Notes: a model not told the origin generated them from the sequence alone. A stretch of DNA of 64,000 bases from Pelagerythrobacter sp041912895 (GCF_041912895.1 NZ_JAYSGI010000001.1:558001-622000), one strand, 5' to 3'. Shown: positions 8,706-22,936, counted from the stretch's first letter. Numbers and translations: made by a program.

Positions 8706-9134
8706 TTCGCTGGCGGCCCTTCGAGACGGGCTTTCAGCCTGCGGCTTCAAGCCCTCCTCAGGATGAGCGGGAGTAATGTGACATATCCTTCCTGCCCGCT
8801 CATCCTGAGGAGAAGCCGAAGCCGCAGGCTGAGGTTTCGTCTCGAAGGACCGATGGCGCTTGGCCAGTCGTTGGACGGCTGCCCAATCTCCACGGATCAG
8901 CGCTTGCTTCTTTGCGCGCGACCAGCCCTTGATCTTGCGTTCAGCCTCGAACGCTTCATCCCGCGTGGGAAAATCGGCCGACCACACGAGTTCCACCGGC
9001 CGGCGCCTCGCTGTGTAGCCGCCCAGCGAGCCGTTCTGATGCGCTTCGATCCGTGGTTCCAGATCGTCAGTGTGGCCGACATAGTAGCTGCCGTCGGCGC
9101 AGCGCAGCATATAGGCGTAGAAATCCTCAGCCAT
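7995..9134 (-). CDS. Continuous frame: GIY-YIG domain followed by TrmJ-type RNA 2'-O-methyltransferase
   Basis: One uninterrupted 379-codon frame with two parts. Residues 1-100 are a GIY-YIG nuclease domain (FYAYMLRCADGSYYVGHT near the start). Residues 144-379 are a SPOUT methyltransferase starting MPIIVLVRPQLGENIGKAAR, with the knot segments LVFGPERSGLE and PINPEFGSLNLAQAV. The link, about residues 95-143, is encoded by a large imperfect palindrome (8716-8854) and has the low-quality composition of translated repeat DNA. The likely history is two neighbouring genes whose boundary was overwritten by a repeat that happens to be open in this frame. A separate methyltransferase start exists at 8705. 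The frame's ATG overlaps the nrdR stop by 8 bp. Confidence 0.7.
   Translation of the reverse strand: MAEDFYAYMLRCADGSYYVGHTDDLEPRIEAHQNGSLGGYTARRRPVELVWSADFPTRDEAFEAERKIKGWSRAKKQALIRGDWAAVQRLAKRHRSFETKPQPAASASPQDERAGRICHITPAHPEEGLKPQAESPSRRAASEMPIIVLVRPQLGENIGKAARAMLNFGLTEMRLVAPRDGWPNPKAGPAAAGADAVLENAAVHDTLADAVADCAHVYATTVRKRGVTKPVVTPEEAAAQIAAAEGRSALVFGPERSGLETDDVALARAILTVPINPEFGSLNLAQAVILCAYEWSKTRDLVQPTSEDLLPPASQDELEGMIAQLETMLEPRGYFLPESRAASTRRTLRTMLTKPGWNHLEVRTMRGVLSSLERRPREN
8716..8854. repeat. Large imperfect palindromic element (about 55-bp arms)
   Basis: Left arm about 8716-8770, right arm about 8794-8854. They share ccttcgagacg, cagcctgcggctt and ctcctcaggatgagcggg in inverted order around a 23-base loop. 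The shape and the ctcctcaggatgagc core fit the REP-like intergenic palindromes common in sphingomonads; that assignment is from memory and needs a genome search. It separates the GIY-YIG and methyltransferase halves of one open frame. Confidence 0.85.
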
Positions 9135-9606
9135 CGCCGCCCACGTCCCGCACGGTGCTGGCGAATTCCTCGAAGTCCTTCGCTTCGCCGAAATCGCGGT
9201 AGACGCTGGCGAAGCGGATGTAGGCGACGCTGTCGATCTGGCGCAGGCCGTCCATCACCAGTTCGCCGATGCGGGCGGAGGGGACTTCGCTGTCGCCTGC
9301 CGTCTCCACCTGCCGCTGGATGCCCGAGATGAGCTGGTCGATCCGCTCCTGCTCGATCCCGCGTTTGCGGCAGGCGAGGGCGACCGAGCGTTCGAGTTTG
9401 GAGCGATCGAACGCCTCGCGCCGCCCGTTTTCTCCATCGGCACCGTTCTTCACGATCGTCACTTCGCGCAGCTGCACGCGCTCGAACGTGGTGAAGCGCG
9501 CGCCGCAGCTCGTGCACTGGCGGCGGCGGCGGATCGTCGAGCCGTCCTCGGTCGGGCGGCTGTCCTTTACCTGGCTGTCGTCATGCGCGCAGAACGGGCA
9601 CCGCAT
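9127..9606 (-). CDS. nrdR: Transcriptional repressor of ribonucleotide reductase genes
   Basis: 159 residues. N-terminal zinc ribbon with CPFC at residues 3-6 and CTSC at 31-34, then the ATP-cone domain (REAFDRSKLERSVALACRKR) that senses ATP/dATP. NrdR represses nrd operons through NrdR boxes. It is transcribed after glyA on the minus strand, 6 bp downstream of the glyA stop, as in many alphaproteobacteria. Confidence 0.95.
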   Translation of the reverse strand: MRCPFCAHDDSQVKDSRPTEDGSTIRRRRQCTSCGARFTTFERVQLREVTIVKNGADGENGRREAFDRSKLERSVALACRKRGIEQERIDQLISGIQRQVETAGDSEVPSARIGELVMDGLRQIDSVAYIRFASVYRDFGEAKDFEEFASTVRDVGGDG

Positions 9607-9612
9607 CGCGGA

Positions 9613-10917
9613 TCACATTCCGGGATAGACGGGGAAGGCGTCGCACAGCGCGGCGACCTTGCCGCGCACGCGCTCCTCGATCTGCGCATCGCCTTCGGGG
9701 CCGTTCTTCGCGAGACCGTCCACGACCTCGGCGATCAGCACGCCGACCTGACGGAATTCGTCGGGCCCGAAGCCGCGCGTAGTACCCGCGGGCGAGCCGA
9801 GGCGGACGCCGCTGGTGACGAACGGGCTGCGGGTGTCGAACGGGATGCCGTTCTTGTTGCAGGTGAGCCAAGCGCGATCAAGGCCCTTTTCCGCCGCCTT
9901 GCCGGTCACGTCCTTGGCGGTGAGGTCCACCAGCATCAGGTGATTGTCCGTACCGCCGGAAACGATGCGCAGCCCGTTGTCCTCCAAGCTGGCAGCCAGC
10001 GCCCGCGCATTCTCGACTACCGCGCGGGCGTAGGCCTTGAACTCGGGGCGCAGCGCCTCGCGGAAAGCGACCGCCTTGGCCGCGACGATGTGCATCAGCG
10101 GGCCGCCCTGCATGCCGGGGAAGACCGCGCTGTTGACCTTCTTCGCGATATCCTCGTCGTTCGTCAGCACCACGCCCGAGCGCGGCCCGCGCAGGCTCTT
10201 GTGCGTGGTGGTGGTCACGACATGTGCGTGGGGGAAGGGGGAGGGGTGCGCCCCGCCCGCGACGAGCCCGGAGAAGTGCGACATGTCGACCATCAGGTAC
10301 GCGCCCACCGCATCGGCGATCTCGCGGAACTTCGCGAAGTCCCACTCGCGCGAATAGGCTGTGCCGCCCGCGATGATGAGCTTGGGCTTGTGCTCCTGCG
10401 CGAGCTTTTCGACCTGCTCCATGTCGAGCAGTTCGTCGTCCTTGCGCACGCCGTAGGGGATGGGATTGAACCACTTGCCGCTCATGTTGACGGGCGATCC
10501 GTGGGTCAGGTGCCCACCCGAGTTGAGATCCAGCCCCATGAAGCTGTCGCCGGGGGTCAGTAGCGCGAGGAACACCGCCTGGTTCATCTGGCTGCCGCTG
10601 TTGGGCTGGACGTTGGCGAACTGGCAGCCGAACAATTCCTTCGCCCGCTCGATCGCCAGCGTTTCCACCACGTCGGCATATTCGCAGCCGCCGTAGTAGC
10701 GCTTGCCCGGATAGCCCTCGGCATACTTGTTCGTGAACACGCTGCCCGCCGCCTCGAGCACGGCCTTGCTGGCGATGTTCTCGCTCGCGATCAATTCGAT
10801 CTTGGTGCGCTGGCGCCCGAGTTCGTCCTTCACCGCCTGCGCGATTTCGGGATCGGCGGCAGCCAGATCGTCCTGCCAGAAGCGCTGCATGGGGTCGGCG
10901 GTGGCGGTGTCGGTCAT
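9613..10917 (-). CDS. glyA: Serine hydroxymethyltransferase
   Basis: PLP enzyme converting serine and tetrahydrofolate to glycine and methylene-THF. 434 residues; the PLP lysine lies in VVTTTTHKSLRGPRSG, and YYGGCEYADVVE and the GSQMNQAVF segment are family hallmarks. A TTG at 10929 would add four residues, but the ATG at 10917 has GAGGA six bases upstream and is preferred. It lies 8 bp after rpiB and 6 bp before nrdR in one operon. Confidence 0.96.
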   Translation of the reverse strand: MTDTATADPMQRFWQDDLAAADPEIAQAVKDELGRQRTKIELIASENIASKAVLEAAGSVFTNKYAEGYPGKRYYGGCEYADVVETLAIERAKELFGCQFANVQPNSGSQMNQAVFLALLTPGDSFMGLDLNSGGHLTHGSPVNMSGKWFNPIPYGVRKDDELLDMEQVEKLAQEHKPKLIIAGGTAYSREWDFAKFREIADAVGAYLMVDMSHFSGLVAGGAHPSPFPHAHVVTTTTHKSLRGPRSGVVLTNDEDIAKKVNSAVFPGMQGGPLMHIVAAKAVAFREALRPEFKAYARAVVENARALAASLEDNGLRIVSGGTDNHLMLVDLTAKDVTGKAAEKGLDRAWLTCNKNGIPFDTRSPFVTSGVRLGSPAGTTRGFGPDEFRQVGVLIAEVVDGLAKNGPEGDAQIEERVRGKVAALCDAFPVYPGM

Positions 10918-10925
10918 CGATGTCC

Positions 10926-11366
10926 TCAAAGGCTGGCGGGGTTCGAAAGCTTGTCGACGCGGCGCTGGTGGCGGCCCCCGCCGAATTCTGTCGCGAGGAA
11001 GGCGGATACGCAGGCCTTGGCCATCTCGATCCCGACGATCCGCGCGCCCATCGCGATCACGTTCGCATCGTTATGCTCGCGCGCGAGGCTGGCGGAGAGC
11101 GGCTCGGCCACCAGCGCGCAACGCACGGCCGGGTTGCGGTTGACCGCGATCGAGATGCCGATGCCCGAGCCACACAGCGCAATCCCGCGCTCTGCCGTGC
11201 CCTCGGCGACGACGGCGGCGAGCTTGTAGCCAAAATCGGGATAGTCGACGCTGTCGTGGCTGTCCGGGCCGAGGTCGGCGACTTCGTGCCCCTCCTCGAT
11301 CAGCCACTCGCGCAGGGCCGCCTTCATCTCAATGGCGGCATGGTCGGATGCAATGGCGATACGCAT
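10926..11366 (-). CDS. rpiB: Ribose-5-phosphate isomerase B
   Basis: 146 residues interconverting ribose-5-P and ribulose-5-P. The N-terminus RIAIASDHAA, the active-site segment ALCGSGIGISIAVNR with the catalytic cysteine, and REHNDANVIAMGAR are typical of RpiB/LacAB. An in-frame ATG at 11378 would add MGRA; neither start has a strong ribosome binding site, and 11366 gives the conserved start. First gene of the rpiB-glyA-nrdR run. Confidence 0.93.
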   Translation of the reverse strand: MRIAIASDHAAIEMKAALREWLIEEGHEVADLGPDSHDSVDYPDFGYKLAAVVAEGTAERGIALCGSGIGISIAVNRNPAVRCALVAEPLSASLAREHNDANVIAMGARIVGIEMAKACVSAFLATEFGGGRHQRRVDKLSNPASL

Positions 11367-11558
11367 GGCGCGGCCCATAATGAAATCGCCCGCGCTGTGC
11401 CACCCGCAAAGCGCAACTCTTCCTCAGCGCGCGCCGGATGCGGAGCGGGGAACCGGACCCAAGGCCGAAGCATTCGGTTCATGCGTACCGGGCCCCTCTG
11501 GCGATCGCATCCGCGGTCGCGATGTCGGACGTATCCTTCAAGATGGAGAACCTTACCG

Positions 11559-11828
11559 ATGAAATTGCTCGCGATACCCGGCGCGGCGCTGATGCTTGCC
11601 GTCGCCGCCCCCGCTCTGGCGAATGATCGCCCGCCCACGGAAACCGAACGTGCCGCGTTGACCGAAGCGCTGAAGGCCGCGGGTTTCGTGTCGTGGGAGG
11701 AAATCGAGCTCGACGACGACGGCCCGTACTGGGATGTCGACGACGCGCGCACGGCCGACGGCAAGCGCTACGACCTGAAGCTTGCTCCCGAAACGCTGAA
11801 GATCATCAGCCGCGAACTCGAAGACTGA
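11559..11828 (+). CDS. Small secreted PepSY-like protein
   Basis: 89 residues: a signal peptide (KLLAIPGAALMLAVAAPALA) followed by about 67 acidic residues. The pattern EALKAAGFVSWEEIELDDDG then YDLKLAPETLKIISRE matches PepSY-like small periplasmic proteins (a helix, then strands, then a helix). GGAGAA lies 9 bases before the ATG at 11559. The gene ends 18 bp before a strong terminator shared with rpoD. Function is unknown; the family is often linked to protease inhibition or envelope stress. Confidence 0.75.
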   Translation: MKLLAIPGAALMLAVAAPALANDRPPTETERAALTEALKAAGFVSWEEIELDDDGPYWDVDDARTADGKRYDLKLAPETLKIISRELED

Positions 11829-11846
11829 TACGGGCTTGGCCAGGAC

Positions 11847-11876
11847 AAAAAGGCCCCGCAGTGCGGGGCCTTTTTT
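11847..11876. terminator. Bidirectional intrinsic terminator
   Basis: Near-perfect hairpin aaaaaggccccgca / tgcggggcctttttt between the PepSY-like gene (plus) and rpoD (minus). It has a T-run on both strands. Confidence 0.92.
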
Positions 11877-11879
11877 ATG

Positions 11880-13919
<2,040 letters not shown>

Positions 13920-13929
13920 GGAGGTGCGT

Positions 13930-15798
13930 TCAGTCCGTTTCTGCGCCAGTAGCGGGCCCTGTCTCCCGCGTGCGCGTTGAATCAGTTTGGGCCGCCGAAG
14001 CAGCCCGTCGGCTTGCCATTTGCCCGAGTCGCTGCTCGAATTCCAGCTTTCGTTTGAGCAACCGCTGCTGCTCCGCGAAAGCGCCTTCCGGGTCGGTTTC
14101 GAACCGCGCCGTCGCTGCCGCGAGGGCAGCCTCCAGCGCAGGCCTCTCGACCAGCAACGCCACGGCTTCGGCCAACTGTTCGCGCGCGACTTGCGGATCG
14201 ATGCCTTCTCCGAGGAAGGCGAAGCGGGTATTATCCGGCGGCGCAACGGGACCGTCGAATGTCGATATGGGCAAATTCTCGCCCGGTTCAAGCATTTCGA
14301 CCGCTTCGAGGATCGCGTCGATCGCGGGGCCGGACTTCAAATTGCGGGCGGCGAAGCGCCCCAACTGCTCCGAATGGCGCAAGGCCTCGTCGGGAAAACG
14401 CATCAGACCGGCGATCACGGCGGCGACCAACTGGTCGCGCGATCCCTGCCCGGCGCTTCGCAAGCGGCGCGCCGTGTCTGGCGAGAGCCGGGGAGGGGGC
14501 GGCTTGCGCCAGTCGCCCGCGCTGCGCTCGCGGCGGGGGAAGGCGAAAGCGGAAAACCGCTCTAGCAACTCACGCTTGTAGAGCGCGCGGATATCGGGGT
14601 GCTCGATCCGCTCGACGTGATCGATGAGCCGCTGCTTGAGGCCCGCCTTGTCCTCCGGCGTATTCAGCGGTTGTGCGGCGCGTTCGACGTCCCACAGCGT
14701 TTCGAGCAGGGTCGCCGGTTCGCCCAGCAGCTTTTCCATCGCGCCCTTGCCCTGCTTGCGCAGCAGGTCGTCGGGATCGAGGCCCGCCGGCAGGCGCACG
14801 ATCGCCAGCGAATGCGCCGGGCGCAGGAGGGGGAGGGCGCGCTCGATCGCGCGCATCGCGGCCCGCTGGCCCGCCGCATCGCCGTCGAAGCACAACACCG
14901 GGGTTTCGACCATGCGCCACAGCAGCTCGATCTGTCGCTCGGTCAGCGCGGTGCCGAGCGGGGCCACCGCGTCCTCGAACCCGGCGGCGGCGAGCGCGAT
15001 CACGTCCATGTAGCCTTCGACCACGATCATCCGCCCGCTCTGGCGCGAGGCGGGGCCGGCGCGGTGCAGATTGTAGAGCGTGCGCCCCTTGTCGAACAGC
15101 GGGGTGTCGGGCGAATTCAGGTACTTGGGCGCCTTGCTGTCAGCCTCGAGGATACGCCCGCCGAATGCGATCACCCGCCCGCGCGCGTCGTGGATCGGCA
15201 GCATCAGGCGGCTGCGGAAACGGTCGTAGGGATCGCGCTCCTCGACATCGATCCGCAGGCCCGCCTCGATCAGCATCGCCTCGTCGAACTGCTTGAGCGC
15301 GCCTTTCATCGCCTGCCGCTCGCCGGGCGCGAAGCCGAAGCCGAACCGCTCCACGGTGCGTGCGTTGAACCCGCGCCCTTCCAGATATCCGCGCGCCTTC
15401 GCGCCACCCGGCGCGGCGAGGTTGGCCGCGAACCAGTCCTGCGCCGCCTGCATCACGTCGTGCAGGCCCGCGCGCTCTTCGGCGCGCTGCGCCGCGCGCG
15501 GATCGGGCGCGGGGACCTCCATCCCGGCCTCGGCGGCAAGTTCCTTGACCGCGTCCATGAAGGAAAGGCCGCGCTGGTCGGTCATCCAGCGGATCACGTC
15601 GCCGTGGGCGCCGCAGCCGAAGCAGTGGTAGAACCCCTTTTCGTCGCTGACGGTGAAGCTCGGCGTCTTCTCGTTATGGAACGGGCAGCACGCCTTCCAT
15701 TCTCGGCCCGCGCGCTGGAGCTTGGTCGTGCGCATGATGACGCTCGACAGCGTCACCCGCGCACGCAGTTCGTCCAGCCATTGGGGTGAGAGCGCCAT
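13930..15798 (-). CDS. dnaG: DNA primase
   Basis: Synthesises RNA primers at the replication fork. 622 residues: CHC2 zinc finger (CCPFHNEKTPSF then FYHCFGCGAHGD, residues 37-70), TOPRIM core with MIVVEGYMDVIALAAAGFED and the FDGDAAG metal-binding motif, and a C-terminal helicase-binding region ending in a low-complexity tail. It is directly upstream of rpoD and presumably cotranscribed with it. Confidence 0.96.
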   Translation of the reverse strand: MALSPQWLDELRARVTLSSVIMRTTKLQRAGREWKACCPFHNEKTPSFTVSDEKGFYHCFGCGAHGDVIRWMTDQRGLSFMDAVKELAAEAGMEVPAPDPRAAQRAEERAGLHDVMQAAQDWFAANLAAPGGAKARGYLEGRGFNARTVERFGFGFAPGERQAMKGALKQFDEAMLIEAGLRIDVEERDPYDRFRSRLMLPIHDARGRVIAFGGRILEADSKAPKYLNSPDTPLFDKGRTLYNLHRAGPASRQSGRMIVVEGYMDVIALAAAGFEDAVAPLGTALTERQIELLWRMVETPVLCFDGDAAGQRAAMRAIERALPLLRPAHSLAIVRLPAGLDPDDLLRKQGKGAMEKLLGEPATLLETLWDVERAAQPLNTPEDKAGLKQRLIDHVERIEHPDIRALYKRELLERFSAFAFPRRERSAGDWRKPPPPRLSPDTARRLRSAGQGSRDQLVAAVIAGLMRFPDEALRHSEQLGRFAARNLKSGPAIDAILEAVEMLEPGENLPISTFDGPVAPPDNTRFAFLGEGIDPQVAREQLAEAVALLVERPALEAALAAATARFETDPEGAFAEQQRLLKRKLEFEQRLGQMASRRAASAAQTDSTRTRETGPATGAETD

Positions 15799-15842
15799 GC
15801 ACGATCAATGCGCGGCGCGCGTGGACGTTGCAACCCTCGCTA

Positions 15843-16583
15843 TCAGCTTGCCGCGGGGCTCGCCTCGCAAGCGTTGCGGGCACCGGGCGCGGGATAGGGG
15901 CCGGGGCCCTGCGCAGCGGTATAGTTGGCGAAGATCGCATAGGCGTCGGCGGGGCCGGCGGGCGGGGCGGTCGATTGCCAGTAGAACGTCAGCGGCTCGG
16001 CTTGCTCCCACTGGTCGCCGCCGTCGCCGGCGCTGACGGTCCAGACGAGACCGCCCTGGTGGCAGGTGACGACCACGTCGGCCTTGGCGCCGATCGCCGC
16101 CAGCGCCTCGGCCTTCGAATAGCCGACCTTTCCGGTGAAGCCGTGCGCGGGCATCATCAGGCGGAACTCGGTCGCGCGGTCGACGGCGGACGAGGTGTTG
16201 GCTGCGGTATCGCCGATGTCGGGATCGTTGTCCTCGCCCGGATAGACGACGTGGACGTAAGTATAGACCGTGCCCTCGGGCGCGCTCGCCGGATCGCACG
16301 GGTCCATACCGGCCGGGCAGGCGACGTAGGAGCGGATGTCGGCGAAATTGCCCTCCGCATTGCCGAGCGCGCCCGTCACCTCCTCGCCTTGCGGCCCCGC
16401 GATCTTCGCGCCGAGCCGCAGCGCGGCGAAGTCGCCCGCGGGCAGGGCCTTGGCCGCAGCCTCGGCCGCACCGTCGGTTGCGACCCGGTCGAGATCGGTC
16501 GCGGCCTGCTCGTCGGCGCCGTCCGAACAGGCGGCAAGGGCGGCGGCTCCGGTCAAGGCGAGCAGGGCGGACCGAAGGATCAT
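15843..16583 (-). CDS. Predicted lipoprotein, function unknown
   Basis: 246 residues. The lipobox LAAC at residues 16-19 after a hydrophobic start (ILRSALLALTGAAA) predicts a lipid-anchored protein. The body is acidic and Ala/Gly-rich, with a cysteine pair around VACPAGMDPCDPAS. No recognised domain. The ATG overlaps the stop of the GatB/YqeY gene (ATGA), so the two are coupled. Confidence 0.75.
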   Translation of the reverse strand: MILRSALLALTGAAALAACSDGADEQAATDLDRVATDGAAEAAAKALPAGDFAALRLGAKIAGPQGEEVTGALGNAEGNFADIRSYVACPAGMDPCDPASAPEGTVYTYVHVVYPGEDNDPDIGDTAANTSSAVDRATEFRLMMPAHGFTGKVGYSKAEALAAIGAKADVVVTCHQGGLVWTVSAGDGGDQWEQAEPLTFYWQSTAPPAGPADAYAIFANYTAAQGPGPYPAPGARNACEASPAAS

Positions 16584-17032
16584 GCGAGGCTCTCCTTCAC
16601 CAGGCCGCTGGTGCGGCCCATGTCGAGCGAGGCGCCGTGGCGGCTCTTCAGTTCCGCGATCACCCGGCCCATGTCCTTGACGGAGGACGCCCCGAGATCG
16701 GCCTTCACCGCGTCGATCGCGGCGCGGGTTTCGGCCTCGTCCATCGTGCGCGGCAGGAATTCCTCGATCACCGCCAGCTCGGCTCGCTCCTGATCGGCGA
16801 GTTCGGCGCGGCCGCCATCGTCGTACATCTGGATCGATTCGCGCCGCTGCTTGGCCATCTTCTGCAAGACGCCGGTCACCAACTCGTCGTCGGGCACGTC
16901 CTTGTCCGAGGTGCGCAGCTCGATATCACGATCCTTGATCTTAGCGGACACTTGGCGGAGCGTGGCGGTGCGCGGCTTGTCCCCCGCCTTCATCGCCTGG
17001 ACGGTGGCCTGCTTGATATCGTCGCGGATCAT
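16580..17032 (-). CDS. GatB/YqeY domain-containing protein
   Basis: 150-residue YqeY-type protein related to the tRNA-binding tail of GatB amidotransferase. The N-terminal IRDDIKQATVQAMKAGDKPR and the C-terminal GASSVKDMGRVIAELKSRHG followed by DMGRTSGLVKE are the family's two conserved blocks. The ATG at 17032 is used; the upstream extension lacks conservation. Divergent from carA. The biochemical role of free-standing YqeY is unsettled. Confidence 0.9.
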   Translation of the reverse strand: MIRDDIKQATVQAMKAGDKPRTATLRQVSAKIKDRDIELRTSDKDVPDDELVTGVLQKMAKQRRESIQMYDDGGRAELADQERAELAVIEEFLPRTMDEAETRAAIDAVKADLGASSVKDMGRVIAELKSRHGASLDMGRTSGLVKESLA

Positions 17033-17179
17033 GGGATGGCGCTCTTTCGGCTTGGTGTTTGGTGTTGCCCTGCGCCTTACGCCCATAATTCGCGATTGCA
17101 CAGGTTGACGGGCCTGCACGCCGGGCTTAGCGGCTGGGTCTTAGCGACATCGCCGGAAAACCCTGACTCGGAGTGCCCA

Positions 17180-18346
17180 ATGGCTAATCCCGCCCCCACG
17201 CCTGCGCAACCCGAGGGAGCGACCGGCGTCCTGGTTCTGGCGGACGGCACGGTGGTGTGGGGCAAGGGCTTCGGCGCCACCGGCAGCGCGGTGGGCGAAG
17301 TGTGCTTCAACACCGCGATGACGGGGTATCAGGAGGTGATGACCGACCCCTCCTACGCCGCGCAGATCGTCACCTTCACCTTTCCGCACATCGGCAACGT
17401 GGGCGCCAATGCCGAGGATATCGAATCGGCGGTGGAAGGCGCGGTCGGCTGCGTGGTGCGCGAGGTGGTGACCCCGCATTCGAATTTCCGCGCGCGTGAG
17501 GAATTCGGCGAATGGCTCGCCGCGCTGGGCAAGATCGGGCTGGCGGGCGTGGACACCCGCGCGCTGACCCGCCGCATCCGGCTGCAAGGCGCACCCAATG
17601 CGGTGATCGCGCACGATCCCGATGGCAAGTTCGACATTCCTGCGCTGGTGAAGCGCGCGCAGGACTGGCCGGGGCTGGAAGGCATGGACCTCGCCCGCCG
17701 CGTCAGCCGCGAGAAGCAGGAAAGCTGGGAGGGCGGCTACTGGCGGCTCGGCACCGGCTACGGCCGCAGTCCGCGCGACGAGAAGCGGCCCCACGTCGTC
17801 GCGATCGACTACGGCAGCAAGGACAACATCTTCCGGAATCTGGTGAAGGCCGGGGCGCGGGTGACGGTGGTGCCGGCGAAGGTGACGCTGGACGAGGTGA
17901 TGGCGCTGTCGCCCGACGGCGTGTTTCTGTCGAACGGCCCCGGCGATCCGGCGGCGACCGGCGAATACGCGGTGCCGGTGATCGCGGGGCTGCTGGAGAA
18001 GGACGTGCCGTTGTTCGGCATCTGCCTCGGCCACCAGATGCTCGGCCTCGCGGCGGGCGCGAAGACCGCCAAGATGCACCAGGGCCACCGCGGCGCGAAC
18101 CATCCGGTCAAGCGGCTGGAGGACGGGGTGGTCGAGATCACCAGCATGAATCACGGCTTCGCGGTCGACAACGCCGCGCTGCCCGAAGGCGTCGAGGAAA
18201 CCCACGTCAGCCTGTTCGACGGCAGCAACTGCGGCATCGCGATCAAGGGCAAGAAGGCGTTCGGCGTCCAGTATCACCCCGAGGCGAGCCCGGGCCCGCA
18301 GGACAGCTTCTACCTGTTCGAGAAGTTCGTGGGGATGTTGGGATGA
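17180..18346 (+). CDS. carA: Carbamoyl-phosphate synthase, small (glutaminase) subunit
   Basis: Hydrolyses glutamine and channels ammonia to CarB for carbamoyl phosphate (arginine and pyrimidine synthesis). 388 residues: N-terminal CPSase small-chain domain (FNTAMTGYQEVMTDPSYA) and C-terminal class I glutaminase with the nucleophile in FGICLGHQML and the His/Glu of VQYHPEASPGP. The ATG at 17180 follows a purine-rich stretch. Its stop overlaps the ATG of an RraB-like gene instead of carB. Confidence 0.96.
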   Translation: MANPAPTPAQPEGATGVLVLADGTVVWGKGFGATGSAVGEVCFNTAMTGYQEVMTDPSYAAQIVTFTFPHIGNVGANAEDIESAVEGAVGCVVREVVTPHSNFRAREEFGEWLAALGKIGLAGVDTRALTRRIRLQGAPNAVIAHDPDGKFDIPALVKRAQDWPGLEGMDLARRVSREKQESWEGGYWRLGTGYGRSPRDEKRPHVVAIDYGSKDNIFRNLVKAGARVTVVPAKVTLDEVMALSPDGVFLSNGPGDPAATGEYAVPVIAGLLEKDVPLFGICLGHQMLGLAAGAKTAKMHQGHRGANHPVKRLEDGVVEITSMNHGFAVDNAALPEGVEETHVSLFDGSNCGIAIKGKKAFGVQYHPEASPGPQDSFYLFEKFVGMLG

Positions 18347-18722
18347 ATGAAAACCTTAGGCAGGTCGAGTTGGCCAAAGAGACGCTGCAAGTCTTTCGCG
18401 ACCATGGAGAAGATATGAAAGACGAACGCCACGTCATTCATTTCTTCTACGGCGGGAATTTTAAGGCTCTTGGAGCAGCGTTGACGGAACTCGGCTACGA
18501 AACGCGACAAACTACCGATGACGATGGTGTGATTGCCGAACGGCATGAAGCCATCGGCGAGGACTGGCGCACTTCGACACTTACTCATCTGTGTGAACTC
18601 GCTGACTCTTACGGGGTGGAATATGATGGTTGGGAGGCATCGATGGAGCGACAGCAGGCCTCAAAGCCGGTCGCTAAGAAGCCGAACGGCTGGCTGTCCA
18701 AGACCCTTGGCAAGAAAAACTA

Positions 18723-18723
<1 letters not shown>
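18343..18723 (+). CDS. RraB-like protein inserted between carA and carB
   Basis: 126 residues with the RraB (ribonuclease E inhibitor B) fold pattern: HVIHFFYGGNFKALGAALTE, then GYETRQTTDDDG and the LCELADSYGVEYDGWEASM helix. RraB binds RNase E and lowers its activity in gammaproteobacteria; the role here is inference. It overlaps carA (ATGA) and carB (TAATG), so it is translationally coupled to both. Its base composition and codon use are visibly more AT-rich than carA and carB, suggesting later acquisition. Confidence 0.8.
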
Positions 18724-22073
<3,350 letters not shown>

Positions 22074-22180
22074 AACAACGCGCGTCTCCCCCCGAACAAT
22101 TCGGTCCGTCAGCCGCCTCTTGTACAAGGGGCAAAGTGCCGAATTGCCGCGATCGGGGCCGCGCCTGAAGGAAAGACGGG

Positions 22181-22657
22181 ATGGCTACGATGGAAAAGGT
22201 TCCGATGCTGGCAGAGGGTTACGAGCGGTTGACCGCCGACCTCAAGACGCTGCGCGCGGAACGCCCGAAGATCGTCGATGCGATCGAGGAAGCACGTGCG
22301 CATGGCGACCTGTCGGAAAACGCCGAATATCACGCGGCCAAGGAACGGCAGGGTCAGGTCGAGGCGCAGATCGCCGATATCGAGGACCGCGTCAGCCGCG
22401 CGCAGATCATCGACCCGACGACGCTTTCGGGTGAAAAGATCGTGTTCGGCGCGACGGTGACCCTGCTCGACGACGACGACAAGCCGGTGAAGTACCAGAT
22501 CGTCGGCCAGACCGAGGCGGATGCCAATAAGGGCCGGATCAGCTACAACTCGCCGCTCGGCCGCGCGCTGATCGGCAAGGCGAAGGGCGACGAGATCGAA
22601 GTGACCGTGCCTTCGGGGGACAAGTTCTACCTCGTCGACAAGATCGAATTCATCTGA
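22181..22657 (+). CDS. greA: Transcription elongation factor GreA
   Basis: Rescues backtracked RNA polymerase by stimulating transcript cleavage. 158 residues: N-terminal coiled coil with the acidic tip (ARAHGDLSENAEYHAAKE, the D/E pair being catalytic) and the FKBP-like C-terminal domain ending FYLVDKIEF. Sits 107 bp after carB and ends at a hairpin. Confidence 0.96.
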   Translation: MATMEKVPMLAEGYERLTADLKTLRAERPKIVDAIEEARAHGDLSENAEYHAAKERQGQVEAQIADIEDRVSRAQIIDPTTLSGEKIVFGATVTLLDDDDKPVKYQIVGQTEADANKGRISYNSPLGRALIGKAKGDEIEVTVPSGDKFYLVDKIEFI

Positions 22658-22662
22658 AAACG

Positions 22663-22690
22663 ACGAGCCCTGGTTGTCGCCGGGGCTCGT
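22663..22690 (+). terminator. Probable greA terminator
   Basis: 8-bp stem acgagccc / gggctcgt with a 12-base loop just after the greA stop. The T-run on the plus strand is poor. Confidence 0.55.
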
Positions 22691-22705
22691 TCGCTGGCAC
22701 GGGCC

Positions 22706-22936
22706 TCACACCTCCGGCGTCAACAGCCGGTGGATGTGGACGACCACGTATTTCATTTCCGCATCGTCGACAGTGCGCTGCGCATTGGCGCGCCACGCCT
22801 CAACCGCATCGTCGTAGTCGCTGAAGACGCCGACGACGTGCAGGCTCTCCGGGTCCTGGAACTCGAGGCTGCGCGGGTCCTTCACGCGCCCGCCCATGAC
22901 GAGGTGTAGGCGCTGCTTGGTTTCTGTTTCTTCCAT
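22706..22936 (-). CDS. DUF4170-type small protein
   Basis: 76 residues, highly charged, with the segments HLVMGGRVKDP, HVVGVFSDYDDAVEAWRANAQ and KYVVVHIHRLL that I associate with the alphaproteobacterial DUF4170 family (one small alpha/beta domain). Function unknown. Convergent with greA across the hairpin at 22663-22690. Confidence 0.8.
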   Translation of the reverse strand: MEETETKQRLHLVMGGRVKDPRSLEFQDPESLHVVGVFSDYDDAVEAWRANAQRTVDDAEMKYVVVHIHRLLTPEV

